Under the pieces are notes generated by a model that was not told the DNA's origin, ran no database searches, and saw only the letters and a program-made list of their open reading frames with translations. This document shows, piece by piece, positions 46,458-55,804 of a DNA stretch of 64,000 bases. Source of the DNA: Lelliottia sp. WAP21 (GTDB lineage: Bacteria > Pseudomonadota > Gammaproteobacteria > Enterobacterales > Enterobacteriaceae); assembly GCF_020532665.2 (NCBI RefSeq), contig NZ_JAIWPG020000002.1, positions 186,001-250,000 of the forward strand, in the 5' to 3' direction. Position 1 is the first letter of the stretch. Each line of letters begins with the position of its first letter. The translations under genes were made by a program, and so were the position numbers.

Positions 46458-47695
46458 GCCACCTTCCCACGCCCGAGTACAGCCGCAATATGCGGCTGAT
46501 TGGCCATAGCGATCAGGGCGGTCGTCCGGATGGCGTGCAGCTGATGGTGCATCGGGGCTATGCCTACATTGGTCATATGGTATCGCAGGGCTTTTCGATT
46601 GTGGACGTGCGCGACCCGAAAAACCCCAAAGCCGCTGGCTATGTGGCTGCGCCACCCGGCACATGGAACGTGCATCTTCAGGCGCACGACGATCTGTTGT
46701 TGGTGATAAACGCGCGCGATCTATTTGCCGACGCACGTTTTGCCGATGAGAAGGTTTATTACACGCGCCAGGTGGGAGAGACCGTCAGCGACGTGCAGGA
46801 TAAAGGCTGGAGTGCCGGACTGCGTATTTTTGATATCGCGACGCCGGACAAACCAAGGGAGATTGGATTTCTGTCGCTGGAGGGCATTGGCATCCACCGC
46901 ATCTGGTACGTAGGTGGACGTTGGGCATACGTTTCAGCCCTGATCGACGGATTTACCGATTATATCTTCCTGACTATCGATTTGGCCGACCCGCGTCAGC
47001 CGGCGGTTGCCGGGCGCTGGTGGTTGCCAGGCATGAACCAGGCCGCCGGTGAGCAGCCTTCCTGGCCTGAAGGGAAACGCTATGCGTTGCACCATGCCAT
47101 TATTGCCGGGGATACGGCCTACGGGAGCTGGCGCGATGGTGGCCTGACGCTGCTTGATGTGAAAGACAGAACGCAGCCAAAACTGATTAGCCATCGTAAC
47201 TGGAGTCCGCCGTTTGGTGGGGGGACACATACGGCGCTGCCGCTACCGGACCGGGATTTACTGGTGGTACTGGACGAAGCGGTACTGGATAACCAGGAAG
47301 ATGGTGAGAAGCTGATCTGGTTATTTGATATTCGCGAGCCGTCTAATCCGGTGAGTATTGCCACCTTCCCGCAGCCGGATGAAGCCGATTACGTGGCGAA
47401 AGGGGCGCACTTTGGTCCTCATAATCTGCATGAAAACCGGCCGGGAAGTTTTGTCAGCTCCACCCTTATCTTTGCGACATACCAGAATGCGGGTGTGCGG
47501 GCTTACGATATTTCCAATCCGTATCGTCCGGTGGAAACCGGTGCGCTGGTGCCTGCCGCACCTGCAAAAATGATGGATACCCGTCCGAACCGGCCGCAGA
47601 TTATTCAGTCGTGCGACGTTTTCGTGGATGCGCAGGGAATCATCTACAGCACAGATTATAACGGTGGACTGTCGGTGATTGAGTATCTTGGATAA
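46454..47695 (+). CDS. LVIVD-repeat beta-propeller protein
   Basis: Protein of 413 aa made of repeated blocks of the form (F/L)xIVDVRDPxxP, for example GFSIVDVRDPKNPKAAGYV (about 46-64), GLRIFDIATPDKPREIGFL, GGLTLLDVKDRTQPKLISH and GVRAYDISNPYRPVETGAL (about 340-358). These are LVIVD repeats expected to fold as a seven-bladed propeller. No signal peptide is seen, so it is probably cytoplasmic. Fourth gene of the ABC importer operon, translationally coupled to the binding-protein gene, which suggests it acts on or senses the imported compound. Enzymatic activity is not known to me. Confidence 0.75.
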   Translation: MSHLPTPEYSRNMRLIGHSDQGGRPDGVQLMVHRGYAYIGHMVSQGFSIVDVRDPKNPKAAGYVAAPPGTWNVHLQAHDDLLLVINARDLFADARFADEKVYYTRQVGETVSDVQDKGWSAGLRIFDIATPDKPREIGFLSLEGIGIHRIWYVGGRWAYVSALIDGFTDYIFLTIDLADPRQPAVAGRWWLPGMNQAAGEQPSWPEGKRYALHHAIIAGDTAYGSWRDGGLTLLDVKDRTQPKLISHRNWSPPFGGGTHTALPLPDRDLLVVLDEAVLDNQEDGEKLIWLFDIREPSNPVSIATFPQPDEADYVAKGAHFGPHNLHENRPGSFVSSTLIFATYQNAGVRAYDISNPYRPVETGALVPAAPAKMMDTRPNRPQIIQSCDVFVDAQGIIYSTDYNGGLSVIEYLG

Positions 47696-47720
47696 GAGCG
47701 GGCTGATGCCCGCATCCCGG

Positions 47721-47740
47721 CCCTCTCCGGCGGGAGAGGG
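47721..47740. terminator. palindromic element core between LVIVD gene and mtnK
   Basis: CCCTCTCC / GGAGAGGG (8-bp stem) lies between convergent genes, 25 bases after the LVIVD stop and 7 before the mtnK stop. The flank GGGCTGATGCCCGCATCCC is a diverged form of the element head. Single copy, likely bidirectional terminator. Confidence 0.6.
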
Positions 47741-47746
47741 TGATGA

Positions 47747-48946
47747 TTAGCTGTACTGCCGTACCCGCGCGACCAGCGCTTCCGCGCTGTCGATTCTGTC
47801 GGCAATGACAATCAGCGCCCGACCCAGATGAATGGCATGACGAAGACAGGCATGGCGCATGGCCTCGTCCTGAATGGTGTCGATATCCGCCACGTGAGAT
47901 AACCCAACGCTTCGGCGAATCAGTTCGGTGCCGCAGAAACCAATGGCGTCATTCCACACTTTTTTCAGGAACGCAGAGGCATAGCCGGGCGTTGCCAGAG
48001 CGCTATCACGCGTTTTCTCGTTAGCCAGCGCCTGAAAACGTTCCGCAAAGGTCGTCCACAGAACCTGAATATCGGTCAGACGCTGCTCGCGCGCGGCGGC
48101 GGCATCGCGAACACCCAGATGACCCGGCAGGCCACAGAAGTTCAGTAGCAGATTACCGATGGCGGTGCCAACGTCAAAGCCGACAGGGCCGTAAAATCCA
48201 AATTCGGCGTCGATGGCTTTCAGGCTCTCTTCGGCGACAAAAATTGAGCCGCTGTGAATATCCCCGTGCAGTAGCGCTTCGGCCTGCGAGAAGAAGCGGT
48301 GCTTCAGCGAGGCCACGGCAATCTTAAGCTGAGCGTCATCGCGCAGGGCGGCAACGTCATTTTCAAGCTCTGCGGGGTAGTTGTTGCGGTCGTGGATCTG
48401 ATAAGGATCGTTAAAGAACAGATCTTCGGTGATCTCGCACATTTCCGGGTTAATGAATTTTGCGACCTGCGCTTTTTTCTCATGCGGATGGAGATAAAAA
48501 TCGCTGGTGTGGAACAGCGTATGCGCAAGGTATTCACCCAACTGCCGCGCGGCCTGCGGATAGAAGTGATTTTTAATCAGCTCTGCACGCCAGATCCGAT
48601 GGCTGGAGAGGTCTTCCATCACCATCACTGCCAGCGTCGGGTCGTAATGGATAATGTTCACCGTGTGCTGCGGGCTGTGCTGGTAGTGGGTCACTAATGT
48701 CTGCGCTTCAAGGCGGGCACGATCGAGCGTTAAGGGCCAGGATTCGCCGACGCATCGCACGTAGGGCAACGCCTGCTTGACGATGATGCGGCTGACGCCT
48801 TGCGCGTCAAAAATTTTAAACACCAGGTTGAGATTGCCGTCGCCAATTTCCTGCGCCTCTACCAGTGATGAGGGGTTATCAAGCCCGCCAAATTGCTTCG
48901 CATAGTCCACGGCATCCTGGGCGGTAAAGGTTCGGTATTGCGACAT
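47747..48946 (-). CDS. mtnK: 5-methylthioribose kinase MtnK
   Basis: Kinase of 399 aa of the aminoglycoside phosphotransferase superfamily. It phosphorylates 5-methylthioribose at C1 in methionine salvage. Gly-rich loop [13 protein letters not shown] (about 33-45), catalytic loop [13 protein letters not shown] (about 229-241), then metal Asp in [11 protein letters not shown] (about 250). Length equals Klebsiella MtnK. ATG 48946 follows AGGAACAGG. Divergent from mtnA across tandem MetJ boxes. Confidence 0.95.
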   Translation of the reverse strand: MSQYRTFTAQDAVDYAKQFGGLDNPSSLVEAQEIGDGNLNLVFKIFDAQGVSRIIVKQALPYVRCVGESWPLTLDRARLEAQTLVTHYQHSPQHTVNIIHYDPTLAVMVMEDLSSHRIWRAELIKNHFYPQAARQLGEYLAHTLFHTSDFYLHPHEKKAQVAKFINPEMCEITEDLFFNDPYQIHDRNNYPAELENDVAALRDDAQLKIAVASLKHRFFSQAEALLHGDIHSGSIFVAEESLKAIDAEFGFYGPVGFDVGTAIGNLLLNFCGLPGHLGVRDAAAAREQRLTDIQVLWTTFAERFQALANEKTRDSALATPGYASAFLKKVWNDAIGFCGTELIRRSVGLSHVADIDTIQDEAMRHACLRHAIHLGRALIVIADRIDSAEALVARVRQYS

Positions 48947-48983
48947 TGCCTGTTCCTCATTGGTTCTGCTAATAAAGACATTT

Positions 48984-48999
48984 AGACGTCTATACATCT
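48984..48999. promoter_or_regulatory. MetJ operator (two met-boxes), mtnK/mtnA
   Basis: AGACGTCT (8/8 match to the met-box) is followed immediately by ATACATCT (5/8) in the divergent mtnK/mtnA promoter. Two adjacent boxes are the minimum MetJ site. Salvage should therefore be repressed when S-adenosylmethionine is plentiful. Confidence 0.85.
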
Positions 49000-49051
49000 G
49001 AATTTTATCCTGACACAATGTGATACAACAACGCAACAGAGAATTAACGAC

Positions 49052-50080
49052 ATGCAGACATTACAGACGACAAGTCTACGAGTGGTGGAAAATCAGCTCT
49101 TTATTCTCGACCAGCAGGCCCTGCCGCAGGAGAAAAGCTGGCTGGATGCCTCCAGCGTAGAGGCGCTTGTCGGCCACATTCATGCCCTGCGGGTGCGCGG
49201 TGCGCCGCTGATCGGTCTTTCTGCCAGCCTGCTGCTGGCGCTGCTCGCCGAACGTGGCAAAAGCCGCGACGAACTGGCCGTGGCGCTGGAGACATTACGC
49301 GCTTCCCGCCCGACCGCAGTAAATCTGATGAATAATCTCGATCGTATGAAGCAGGCGCTTTGGCAGGACGATTTTGTGCCAGCGCTGGTGACGGAAGCGT
49401 TGCGTCTGATTGAGGAAGATAAGCAGTTATGCGATGCCATTGCGAAAGCGGGCAGTGCGCTGGTGAAGCCGGGCAGCCGTTTGTTAACCCATTGCAATAC
49501 CGGCGGACTTGCGACTGCGGGCGTGGGAACCGCGCTGGGGGTGATTGCCCATGCCCACCAGCAGGGACTCGTCAGCAATGTTTGGGTGGATGAGACGCGC
49601 CCGCTGCTGCAGGGAGGGCGGTTAACCGCGTGGGAGCTGGGGGAGCTGGGTGTGCCGTACCAGTTGATTGTGGATTCGATGGCCGCCAGCCTGATGGCGA
49701 AAGGCGAGGTGGATGCGGTATGGGTTGGTGCCGATCGCATTGCTGCTAACGGCGATGTGGCGAATAAAATTGGTACCTATTCGCTGGCGGTGCTGGCGAA
49801 ATTTCACGGCATCCCGTTCTATGTGGCAGCACCGCGCACCACGCTGGACCCTGACTGCCCGAACGGGGACGCTATTCCGATTGAACAGCGCGCGGCCCAC
49901 GAAGTAACGGGCGTCGCCGGAAGCTTTGGCGCGGTGCAATGGGCACCAGATAATGCGCGCGTGTATAACCCGGCGTTCGATGTCACGCCCGCAGCGTTAA
50001 TCGAGGGCTGGGTGCTGGATACAGGCGTGGTGACGCCAGAGGCGGTACGGAACGGATTTTTCAGGAGCAGTGCGGCCTGA
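49052..50080 (+). CDS. mtnA: 5-methylthioribose-1-phosphate isomerase MtnA
   Basis: Isomerase of 342 aa, eIF2B-alpha-like fold, converting MTR-1-phosphate to methylthioribulose-1-phosphate. Catalytic Cys in [13 protein letters not shown] (about 149) and Asp in [19 protein letters not shown] (about 230). Early motif [11 protein letters not shown] at about 49-59. The last codons AGC AGT GCG GCC TGA coincide with the edge motif of the following repeat element, so the original C-terminus may have been altered. mtnK product feeds this enzyme. Confidence 0.95.
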   Translation: MQTLQTTSLRVVENQLFILDQQALPQEKSWLDASSVEALVGHIHALRVRGAPLIGLSASLLLALLAERGKSRDELAVALETLRASRPTAVNLMNNLDRMKQALWQDDFVPALVTEALRLIEEDKQLCDAIAKAGSALVKPGSRLLTHCNTGGLATAGVGTALGVIAHAHQQGLVSNVWVDETRPLLQGGRLTAWELGELGVPYQLIVDSMAASLMAKGEVDAVWVGADRIAANGDVANKIGTYSLAVLAKFHGIPFYVAAPRTTLDPDCPNGDAIPIEQRAAHEVTGVAGSFGAVQWAPDNARVYNPAFDVTPAALIEGWVLDTGVVTPEAVRNGFFRSSAA

Positions 50081-50628
50081 TGCCCTCACCCCGACCCTCT
50101 CCCACGGGAGAGGGGGCAAGGCGGCTGCGGGTGGTGACGGGGAAAGCGGAATTGAGGCTGTGCGTGAAAATGTGCGGTCTGATGCCCTCACCCCGACCCT
50201 CTCCCACGGGAGAGGGGGCAAAGCGGCTCCGGATGATGACGGGGAAAGCGGCTGCGGGTGCTGATGAGGAAGCGGAATTGGTGAGCTGAGCGTGAGGGCG
50301 TGCGGTCTGATGCCCTCACCCCGGCGCTCTCCCACGGGAGAGGGGGCAAAGCGGCTCCGGGTGGTGACGGGGAAAGCGGATTTGGGGCTGTGCGTGAAAA
50401 TTTGCGGTCTGATGCCCTCACCCCAGCCCTCTCCCACGGGAGAGGGGGCAAAGCGGTTCCGGGTGCTGATGAGGAAAGCGGATTTGGGGCTGTGTGTGAA
50501 AATGTGCGGTCTGATGCCCTCACCCCAGCCCTCTCCCACGGGAGAGGGGGCAAAGCGGCTCCGGGTGCTGATCCTGAGGGGGGCGCAAAACGGTTCCCTC
50601 TCCCTCTGGGAGAGGGGTAGGGTGAGGG
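50069..50628. repeat. 102-bp tandem repeat array, 5 copies, with inverted end element
   Basis: Copies of GTGCGGTCTGATGCCCTCAC plus the palindrome CCCTCTCCC-ac-GGGAGAGGG start at 50079, 50181, 50309, 50411 and 50513. The period is 102 bp, with one 128-bp unit (second). The spacer between palindromes (GGCAAAGCGGCTCCGGGTG, then a GATGACGGGGAAAGCGGATT-like part) is repeated as well. An inverted element (CCCTCTCCC-tc-GGGAGAGGGG, GGGTGAGGG) ends the array at about 50598-50628. It fills the 595-bp gap between convergent mtnA and mtnD, and no gene is seen. Confidence 0.9.
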
Positions 50629-50675
50629 AAACCAGAGGCACAGTCCCCCTCCACCTGCAACATCCATCCCAACTA

Positions 50676-51218
50676 TTACGGCAGGCGAGGATAGCCGTCC
50701 GCAATGGCGTTACCGGTAAACTGCGCAATCCACCCCTCAGGGTTATCGAAAATACGGATTGCGGTAAAATTCGGCTCCGAGCCCATATCAAACCAGTGTG
50801 GCGTGCCGGCAGGCACGGAGATCAGGTCGTTTTTCTCACACAGCACCTGGTACACCTGGTCGTCAATGTGCAGGCAAAACAGCCCGGCGCCTTCGACAAA
50901 GAAACGCACTTCATCTTCGCCATGCGTATGTTCACTAAGAAACTTCTCGCGCAGCGCCGCCTTTTGCGGGTTGTCTGCACGCAGGCTGATGACATCCCAG
51001 CTCTGGTAACCTTTCTCCTCCACCAGCTTATCAATGGCATGCTGATACGCGTTGATAACGGTTTCCGGGGACGGATCGCGACCCAGATCGCGGTCGGCTT
51101 CCCAGCGTTCAAACCGCACGCCGCGTGCATTGAGCCTGGCGGTAATATCACCGGCATCGGTACTGTGCCAGAGAGGTTCCCGGGATTCAGTGTCTGAATA
51201 AATCGTTAATGCGCTCAT
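50676..51218 (-). CDS. mtnD: acireductone dioxygenase MtnD
   Basis: Cupin dioxygenase of 180 aa that cleaves acireductone to the methionine precursor 2-oxo-4-methylthiobutanoate (Fe form) or to methylthiopropionate, formate and CO (Ni form). Metal ligands His97, His99, Glu103 (HTHGEDE) and His141 (GTPHWF) are all present. Last gene of mtnBCD, with its start overlapping the mtnC stop (ATGA). Confidence 0.96.
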   Translation of the reverse strand: MSALTIYSDTESREPLWHSTDAGDITARLNARGVRFERWEADRDLGRDPSPETVINAYQHAIDKLVEEKGYQSWDVISLRADNPQKAALREKFLSEHTHGEDEVRFFVEGAGLFCLHIDDQVYQVLCEKNDLISVPAGTPHWFDMGSEPNFTAIRIFDNPEGWIAQFTGNAIADGYPRLP

Positions 51219-51904
51219 GAAGGGATCTGCTCCGGATTAATCTCGCCAAAGTGATGCACCTGATGATGGTGGCTGGCACCGTCATCATCGCCACGAATTA
51301 ACTGCAAGGTACGAAAACCCGCCTGCTCTGCGGCGTCCAGTTCCTGATGAATATCCGATAAAAACAGGATCTGTGACGGGGCAACACCCGTTTGTGTCGC
51401 GATGTTCTGATAAGACGACACCTCACGCTTGCCGCCTGCATGGGTATCAAAATAGCCGCTGAACAGATGAGTAATATCACCTTCGTCGCTGTAGCCAAAT
51501 AACAGTTTTTGCGCCGCGACGGAGCCGGAGGAATAAACATAGAGATCAATCCCTTGCGACTTCCATTTTTCCAGTGCCGGGAGAACATCCGGATAAAGAT
51601 GGCCGGTAAAGTCGCCATTTACGTAACCCTCCTGCCAGATAATGCCCTGCAGCGCTTTTAGCGCGGTAGATTTGCGATCTTCATCCATAAACGCAAACAG
51701 CGTGTCGATAAGGTCGCTGAGACTGGCATGCGGCGCGTCGATCTCATCACGCAGGTTGTCCAGAATGGATTTCACCGGCTCGGCGTATTGCTGGGCGGTG
51801 ACAAAAGCCGCCAGACGCTCGCGTGCGTAGGGAAACAACACATTGTGAACAAAACGAATATCGCTGGTGGTGCCTTCAATATCCGTCACTATGGCGCGAA
51901 TCAT
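51215..51904 (-). CDS. mtnC: enolase-phosphatase E1 MtnC
   Basis: HAD-family bifunctional enzyme of 229 aa that enolises and dephosphorylates 2,3-diketo-5-methylthiopentyl-1-phosphate to acireductone. HAD motif [11 protein letters not shown] at 6-15 (nucleophile Asp8), motif II YVYSSGS at about 115-121, and motif [12 protein letters not shown] at about 172-181. Start ATG 51904 overlaps the mtnB stop by four bases and leads straight into motif I. Confidence 0.95.
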   Translation of the reverse strand: MIRAIVTDIEGTTSDIRFVHNVLFPYARERLAAFVTAQQYAEPVKSILDNLRDEIDAPHASLSDLIDTLFAFMDEDRKSTALKALQGIIWQEGYVNGDFTGHLYPDVLPALEKWKSQGIDLYVYSSGSVAAQKLLFGYSDEGDITHLFSGYFDTHAGGKREVSSYQNIATQTGVAPSQILFLSDIHQELDAAEQAGFRTLQLIRGDDDGASHHHQVHHFGEINPEQIPS

Positions 51905-52515
51905 ACTCTCTCCAGTTGTCGTAAACGCATCTCGCATTCAAATAAGAACTCTAATCCTTCCAGATGACGGCGGGCTTCGGCCACGTCACGTCCCCAGCAG
52001 GTTAAGCCATGGCCTCGCAGAAGAAAACCATAATTAAGGGGGCGTTCTTGCGCGTAATGGGCAATTCGGGAGGCGAGGGTATCGATATCCTGGTCATTAT
52101 CGAACACCGGCACCGCGACGGTGTCCAGATGGGTGGTCTGCCCGGAGAGCGATTTTTGCATTTCAAAGCCGCTTATCAGCAATTCCGGGGTTTTAATCAG
52201 GCGCGACAACACCGTGGCGTTAACGGTATGGACATGCAATACCGCATTAACGTCCGGGAACAGACGATAAATCAGCGTGTGCAAACCCGTTTCAGCGGAG
52301 GGTTTACGGCCTGAGGGGGCACGGTTGCTGGCGATATCGACAAGCAGGAAATCTTCCGTCGTCAGGCTCCCTTTATCTTTCCCGGATTCGCTGAGCCAGC
52401 ACTGTTCGGCATCCTGACGCACGGACATGTTACCCCCCGTGGCGGGCGCCCAGCCTTTTGCACCGATCCAGCGGCAGGTTTCAACAAGTGATGCGAGTTG
52501 CAGGTTGTCTGTCAT
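51901..52515 (-). CDS. mtnB: methylthioribulose-1-phosphate dehydratase MtnB
   Basis: Class II aldolase-like zinc enzyme of 204 aa. Zinc ligands are His in [11 protein letters not shown] (about 97, 99) and a later His in [12 protein letters not shown] (about 172). The early motif [13 protein letters not shown] (about 23-35) marks the substrate phosphate loop. First gene of the coupled mtnBCD operon, reading away from mtnE across a MetJ operator. Confidence 0.95.
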   Translation of the reverse strand: MTDNLQLASLVETCRWIGAKGWAPATGGNMSVRQDAEQCWLSESGKDKGSLTTEDFLLVDIASNRAPSGRKPSAETGLHTLIYRLFPDVNAVLHVHTVNATVLSRLIKTPELLISGFEMQKSLSGQTTHLDTVAVPVFDNDQDIDTLASRIAHYAQERPLNYGFLLRGHGLTCWGRDVAEARRHLEGLEFLFECEMRLRQLERV

Positions 52516-52556
52516 CGTCCTCTTACCTCGGTCGGCCAGGAATATCGATATGGTAT

Positions 52557-52572
52557 AGACGTCTAAGCGTCT
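52557..52572. promoter_or_regulatory. MetJ operator (two met-boxes), mtnB/mtnE
   Basis: AGACGTCT (8/8) followed directly by AAGCGTCT (6/8) lies 41 bases before mtnB and 67 before mtnE. Same architecture as the mtnK/mtnA site, so both divergent pairs of the salvage cluster are predicted MetJ targets. Confidence 0.87.
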
Positions 52573-52639
52573 TGATTGCCAAAGACTAACATCGTGTTAT
52601 AGTGTCAGCAACATAAGTATTACAAGCAGGCCCGATACC

Positions 52640-53800
52640 ATGAGCAATAACGCCTTGATTCCGCAGAGTAAACTTCCCAACCTCGGCACGACAATCTTTA
52701 CGCAGATGAGTGCCCTGGCGCAGGAGCATAACGCGATTAACCTGTCGCAAGGCTTCCCGGATTTTGACGGGCCGAGCTATCTGCAGGAACGTCTGGCGTA
52801 TCATGTGGCGAGTGGGGCGAATCAATACGCGCCAATGACCGGTGTCCAGGCCTTACGCGAAGCGATCGCTGACAAAACCGCGGAATTGTACGGTTATAAA
52901 CCCGATGCCAATCGTGAGGTAACGGTGACCGCCGGGGCGACAGAAGCCCTGTATGCAGCGATCACGGCGTTGGTCCGGCCGGGGGACGAGGTGATTTGCT
53001 TTGATCCCAGCTACGACAGCTATGCGCCCGCCGTTGAACTGTCCGGTGGTGTCGTAAAACGTGTCGCGCTCCAGCCGCCGCATTTTCGTCCGGACTGGCA
53101 GACCTTCACGCAGTTGCTCAGTGCCAAAACGCGTCTGGTTGTGCTTAATACACCGCATAATCCGTCTGCGACCGTGTGGGAGAAAGAGGATTTTGCCGCG
53201 TTGTGGCAGGCGATCGCCGGGCGCGAAGTGTATGTCCTGAGCGATGAAGTATACGAACACATCTGTTTTGCGAAAGAGGGGCATAACAGCGTGCTGGCCC
53301 ATCCTCAGTTGCGCGAGCGGGCTATTGCAGTCTCCTCTTTTGGCAAAACGTATCACATGACCGGCTGGAAAGTGGGATATTGCGTAGCCCCTGCTGCGAT
53401 CAGTGCCGAACTGCGTAAGGTGCATCAGTATTTGACCTTTGCGGTAAACACGCCTGCACAGCTGGCGCTGGCGGATATGCTGCGTGCTGAGCCGGAACAT
53501 TATCGCGCGCTGCCTGAGTTCTACCGTGCGCGGCGCGATCTGTTTATTGATGCCTTAAGCGCCAGCCGCCTGGAGATATTACCGAGTGAAGGCACCTATT
53601 TCTTGTTAGCAGACTACAGCGCCATTTCCGATCTCGATGATGTCAGTTTCTGCCAGTGGCTGACGAAAGAAGCCGGCGTGGCGGCGATCCCGCTCTCGGT
53701 ATTTTGTGCTGACCCCTTCCCGCACAAACTCATTCGTTTGTGCTTTGCCAAGCAGGAATCGACGCTTCTGGCCGCCGCAGAGCGCCTGAATAAACTGTAA
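52640..53800 (+). CDS. mtnE: methionine aminotransferase MtnE (YbdL)
   Basis: PLP-dependent class I/II aminotransferase of 386 aa, identical in length to E. coli YbdL. It transaminates 2-oxo-4-methylthiobutanoate to methionine, the last step of the salvage pathway encoded next door. PLP Lys236 in SSFGKTYHMTGWK, Asn/Pro motif LNTPHNPSATVW (about 169-180), and Asp in LSDEVYEHI (about 200-208). Divergent from mtnB with shared met-boxes. Confidence 0.94.
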   Translation: MSNNALIPQSKLPNLGTTIFTQMSALAQEHNAINLSQGFPDFDGPSYLQERLAYHVASGANQYAPMTGVQALREAIADKTAELYGYKPDANREVTVTAGATEALYAAITALVRPGDEVICFDPSYDSYAPAVELSGGVVKRVALQPPHFRPDWQTFTQLLSAKTRLVVLNTPHNPSATVWEKEDFAALWQAIAGREVYVLSDEVYEHICFAKEGHNSVLAHPQLRERAIAVSSFGKTYHMTGWKVGYCVAPAAISAELRKVHQYLTFAVNTPAQLALADMLRAEPEHYRALPEFYRARRDLFIDALSASRLEILPSEGTYFLLADYSAISDLDDVSFCQWLTKEAGVAAIPLSVFCADPFPHKLIRLCFAKQESTLLAAAERLNKL

Positions 53801-54427
53801 CTATTTCACCGTCCAGGCTTCTGAGTAACGACGGTCTGCAAAAAGTTCCAGCAGGCCGTTGATCTGTTTCAGGCGCAAGACTTCATCGCTGTCCATGCCC
53901 AGCTCCTTTCCGATTTTTTCATCATCCCAGTTCAATAACGTTAATTCGCGGACAATCTCGGACATGGCATTGATTTGATGGCGTCCCCGCGCGCGGTTGT
54001 GGCGAATGGTGGCCGCCATGCGATCAAATTTTTCCCGGCGCTCTTTACGCAAGCAGGTGACGGGAAGGTAACCTTTGAGCTGGCGTTTCAGCGCCGCGCG
54101 ATTTTTGCCGATTTCGTGGCGGTGAAAACCGTCCACTATCTCAAAGTGCTGCGGTTCGCCTTCCGTCACGACGATAGGCTGCGTGAAGCCATCCAGCTCC
54201 AGGGATTTGCCAAGCAGCCGTTTCTCCGGTGGAGCCACGCTGTTGGGGTTGTAATCGTTGGCGACGATCTCGTCCTGTTTAATCCAGAGAACGCAGTCGA
54301 CAGGCTGTTCCCGGAAGGGGCTTAATTCATGGATAGCCTGACGGAAAGTGTTGATAGCCTCAATCCGTTCCGTTTCCGGCAGCGACTGAAGGTAGCCTGC
54401 CATCTCGTGAATTATTCGTTGTTGCAT
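53801..54427 (-). CDS. ybdM: ParB/Srx-fold protein YbdM (IbrB-like)
   Basis: Protein of 208 aa (E. coli YbdM 209) with a ParB N-terminal/sulfiredoxin-like domain over about 40-150. The key stretch is IVDGFHRHEIGKN (97-109), preceded by LDGFTQPIVV. A C-terminal helical part (EIVRELTLLNWDDEKIGKELGMDSDEVLRL) looks like a KorB/ParB helix-turn-helix. ATG 54427 lies inside the end of ybdN (16-base overlap), so the two are coupled. Converges on mtnE with adjacent stops. IbrA/IbrB-type pairs regulate immunoglobulin-binding genes in some E. coli. The biochemical activity is unknown. Confidence 0.88.
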   Translation of the reverse strand: MQQRIIHEMAGYLQSLPETERIEAINTFRQAIHELSPFREQPVDCVLWIKQDEIVANDYNPNSVAPPEKRLLGKSLELDGFTQPIVVTEGEPQHFEIVDGFHRHEIGKNRAALKRQLKGYLPVTCLRKERREKFDRMAATIRHNRARGRHQINAMSEIVRELTLLNWDDEKIGKELGMDSDEVLRLKQINGLLELFADRRYSEAWTVK

Positions 54428-55641
54428 AAAATCCCCCACTCCTTGCGTTTGGATTTAATTCGTTCACTGTAGCGCTGATAATGTTTGGGTTTGTTCGGAC
54501 TAAACGACAGCGCCCGACACCAGTAATCATTGTTGAGTAAAACCTTGCATATGCGGCGCCAGGACGGAATGTCTCTCGAACCAATATCACCGTCCTGCGT
54601 GTCCGGGATCTCTGTCATGCCCTTTTTTTGGTACCAGTGTAAATAGACAGCGATTTTATTGCGGTAATGCTCTGACGTGGCCTGCGGCATGCTATCCAGC
54701 AATAACAGGGCGTATTCACGCCAGCAAAGATGGTCCGGTTTGAGAATTTTGCGATGCCCATAAAAATGGTTATCGTGCCCGGCGTAAATTCCCCCGCTTC
54801 GTACGCCGCTGACGCGCTCGCACATTGCTGCCCAGCGTTCAGGCTCAAGCACATGGTAGAGCCACAGGCCCTGGCGCTGTTCCGGCCCAAAGGGTTCACA
54901 GATCCGCATATAGCGTGGCGGTACCCCGGCCTGATACATCAGGTCGTAGAGTGGGTTGTAACAGCAGTGCGATTTCGCAAACCAGGTCCAGATATCTGCT
55001 GTTTTCCAGTCGTAGATCGGATAAACGTACCAGGCGTGACCGCCCGGGGCGATAGTGGTCCAGGGTTTGTCATCAGAAAAGCGCTGCTTGCGGGCAGAGG
55101 CTATTGCTAAAAAGCGGTTGTAGGATTCGTCGGCGCGGATCCCGATCAGCACGGCAGCAGGGCGACTTTGCGAAAACCACTCGGCGAAACCGCGCACAAA
55201 GGTTTCAAAGGTCATCCCCGCCTGGTAAAACGGGAAATAATCGGGTCGGGTGATGGCGTCGTCAGGAGGTTGTCGAACCCAAAGAGCGCCGGGCTCCCAG
55301 CACTGCCATTCCGGCTGAAACTGGGAAAGGGCGTTTTGGGTGGTCAGCGGCAAGGCCACCCACCAGAACTCGGCGATGACATCCGCGTATAACATCCGCA
55401 TTTTTTCGACATGCTCTATGGTGCAGGAGAACTGAGCCTCCCAGTCAATAAACAGCACATGGATTTTTTTGTTCATCAGACGGGCATGCTGTGCCGCCAG
55501 ATGGAGCATCACGGTGGAATCTTTTCCGCCAGAAAATGAGACACACACCCGGGAAAGATTTTCAAGCGCCCAGGTAATACGCTCTTTAGTTCCTTCAAGG
55601 ACATTATGGTTAAGGGGTATTTTATATATTGACACGCTCAA
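54412..55641 (-). CDS. ybdN: PAPS-reductase-like protein YbdN (IbrA-like)
   Basis: Protein of 409 aa (E. coli YbdN 406) with an N-terminal adenine-nucleotide alpha-hydrolase/PAPS reductase domain. PP-loop SFSGGKDSTVML at 35-46, and a conserved WVALPLTTQNALSQ-type region near 92. A DUF3440 region follows, with PIYDWKTADIWTWF (about 201-214) and Cys-rich stretches (SHCCYNPLYDLMY). ATP-pyrophosphatase chemistry is expected. The substrate is unknown. Translationally coupled to ybdM. Confidence 0.88.
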   Translation of the reverse strand: MSVSIYKIPLNHNVLEGTKERITWALENLSRVCVSFSGGKDSTVMLHLAAQHARLMNKKIHVLFIDWEAQFSCTIEHVEKMRMLYADVIAEFWWVALPLTTQNALSQFQPEWQCWEPGALWVRQPPDDAITRPDYFPFYQAGMTFETFVRGFAEWFSQSRPAAVLIGIRADESYNRFLAIASARKQRFSDDKPWTTIAPGGHAWYVYPIYDWKTADIWTWFAKSHCCYNPLYDLMYQAGVPPRYMRICEPFGPEQRQGLWLYHVLEPERWAAMCERVSGVRSGGIYAGHDNHFYGHRKILKPDHLCWREYALLLLDSMPQATSEHYRNKIAVYLHWYQKKGMTEIPDTQDGDIGSRDIPSWRRICKVLLNNDYWCRALSFSPNKPKHYQRYSERIKSKRKEWGILCNNE

Positions 55642-55772
55642 TCACTTCCTGTGAAAGGGATAACAGATTTGTCTCGTCAATGGAAATAGGAGGGTAATAT
55701 TCGCCATTATTATTGTTATTTCCCCACGACGGGGAAATTAATTACGATAATAATGTGCTACGTATAAAGCGG

Positions 55773-55804
55773 TTTCTCAAGCGGCTTTTTAGGCCGCTGA
55801 GAAA
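55773..55804. terminator. hairpin after ybdO
   Basis: TTTCTCAAGCGGC pairs with GCCGCTGAGAAA (one bulged base) around a seven-base loop, immediately after the ybdO stop. The stretch from 55642 to 55772, ahead of ybdN, is A+T-rich and holds presumably the ybdN promoter only. Confidence 0.6.

Noticed and set aside
50070-51197. Open frames across the 102-bp repeats on both strands
   Set aside because: Same cause: repeat-encoded, partly antisense to mtnD, not conserved proteins.
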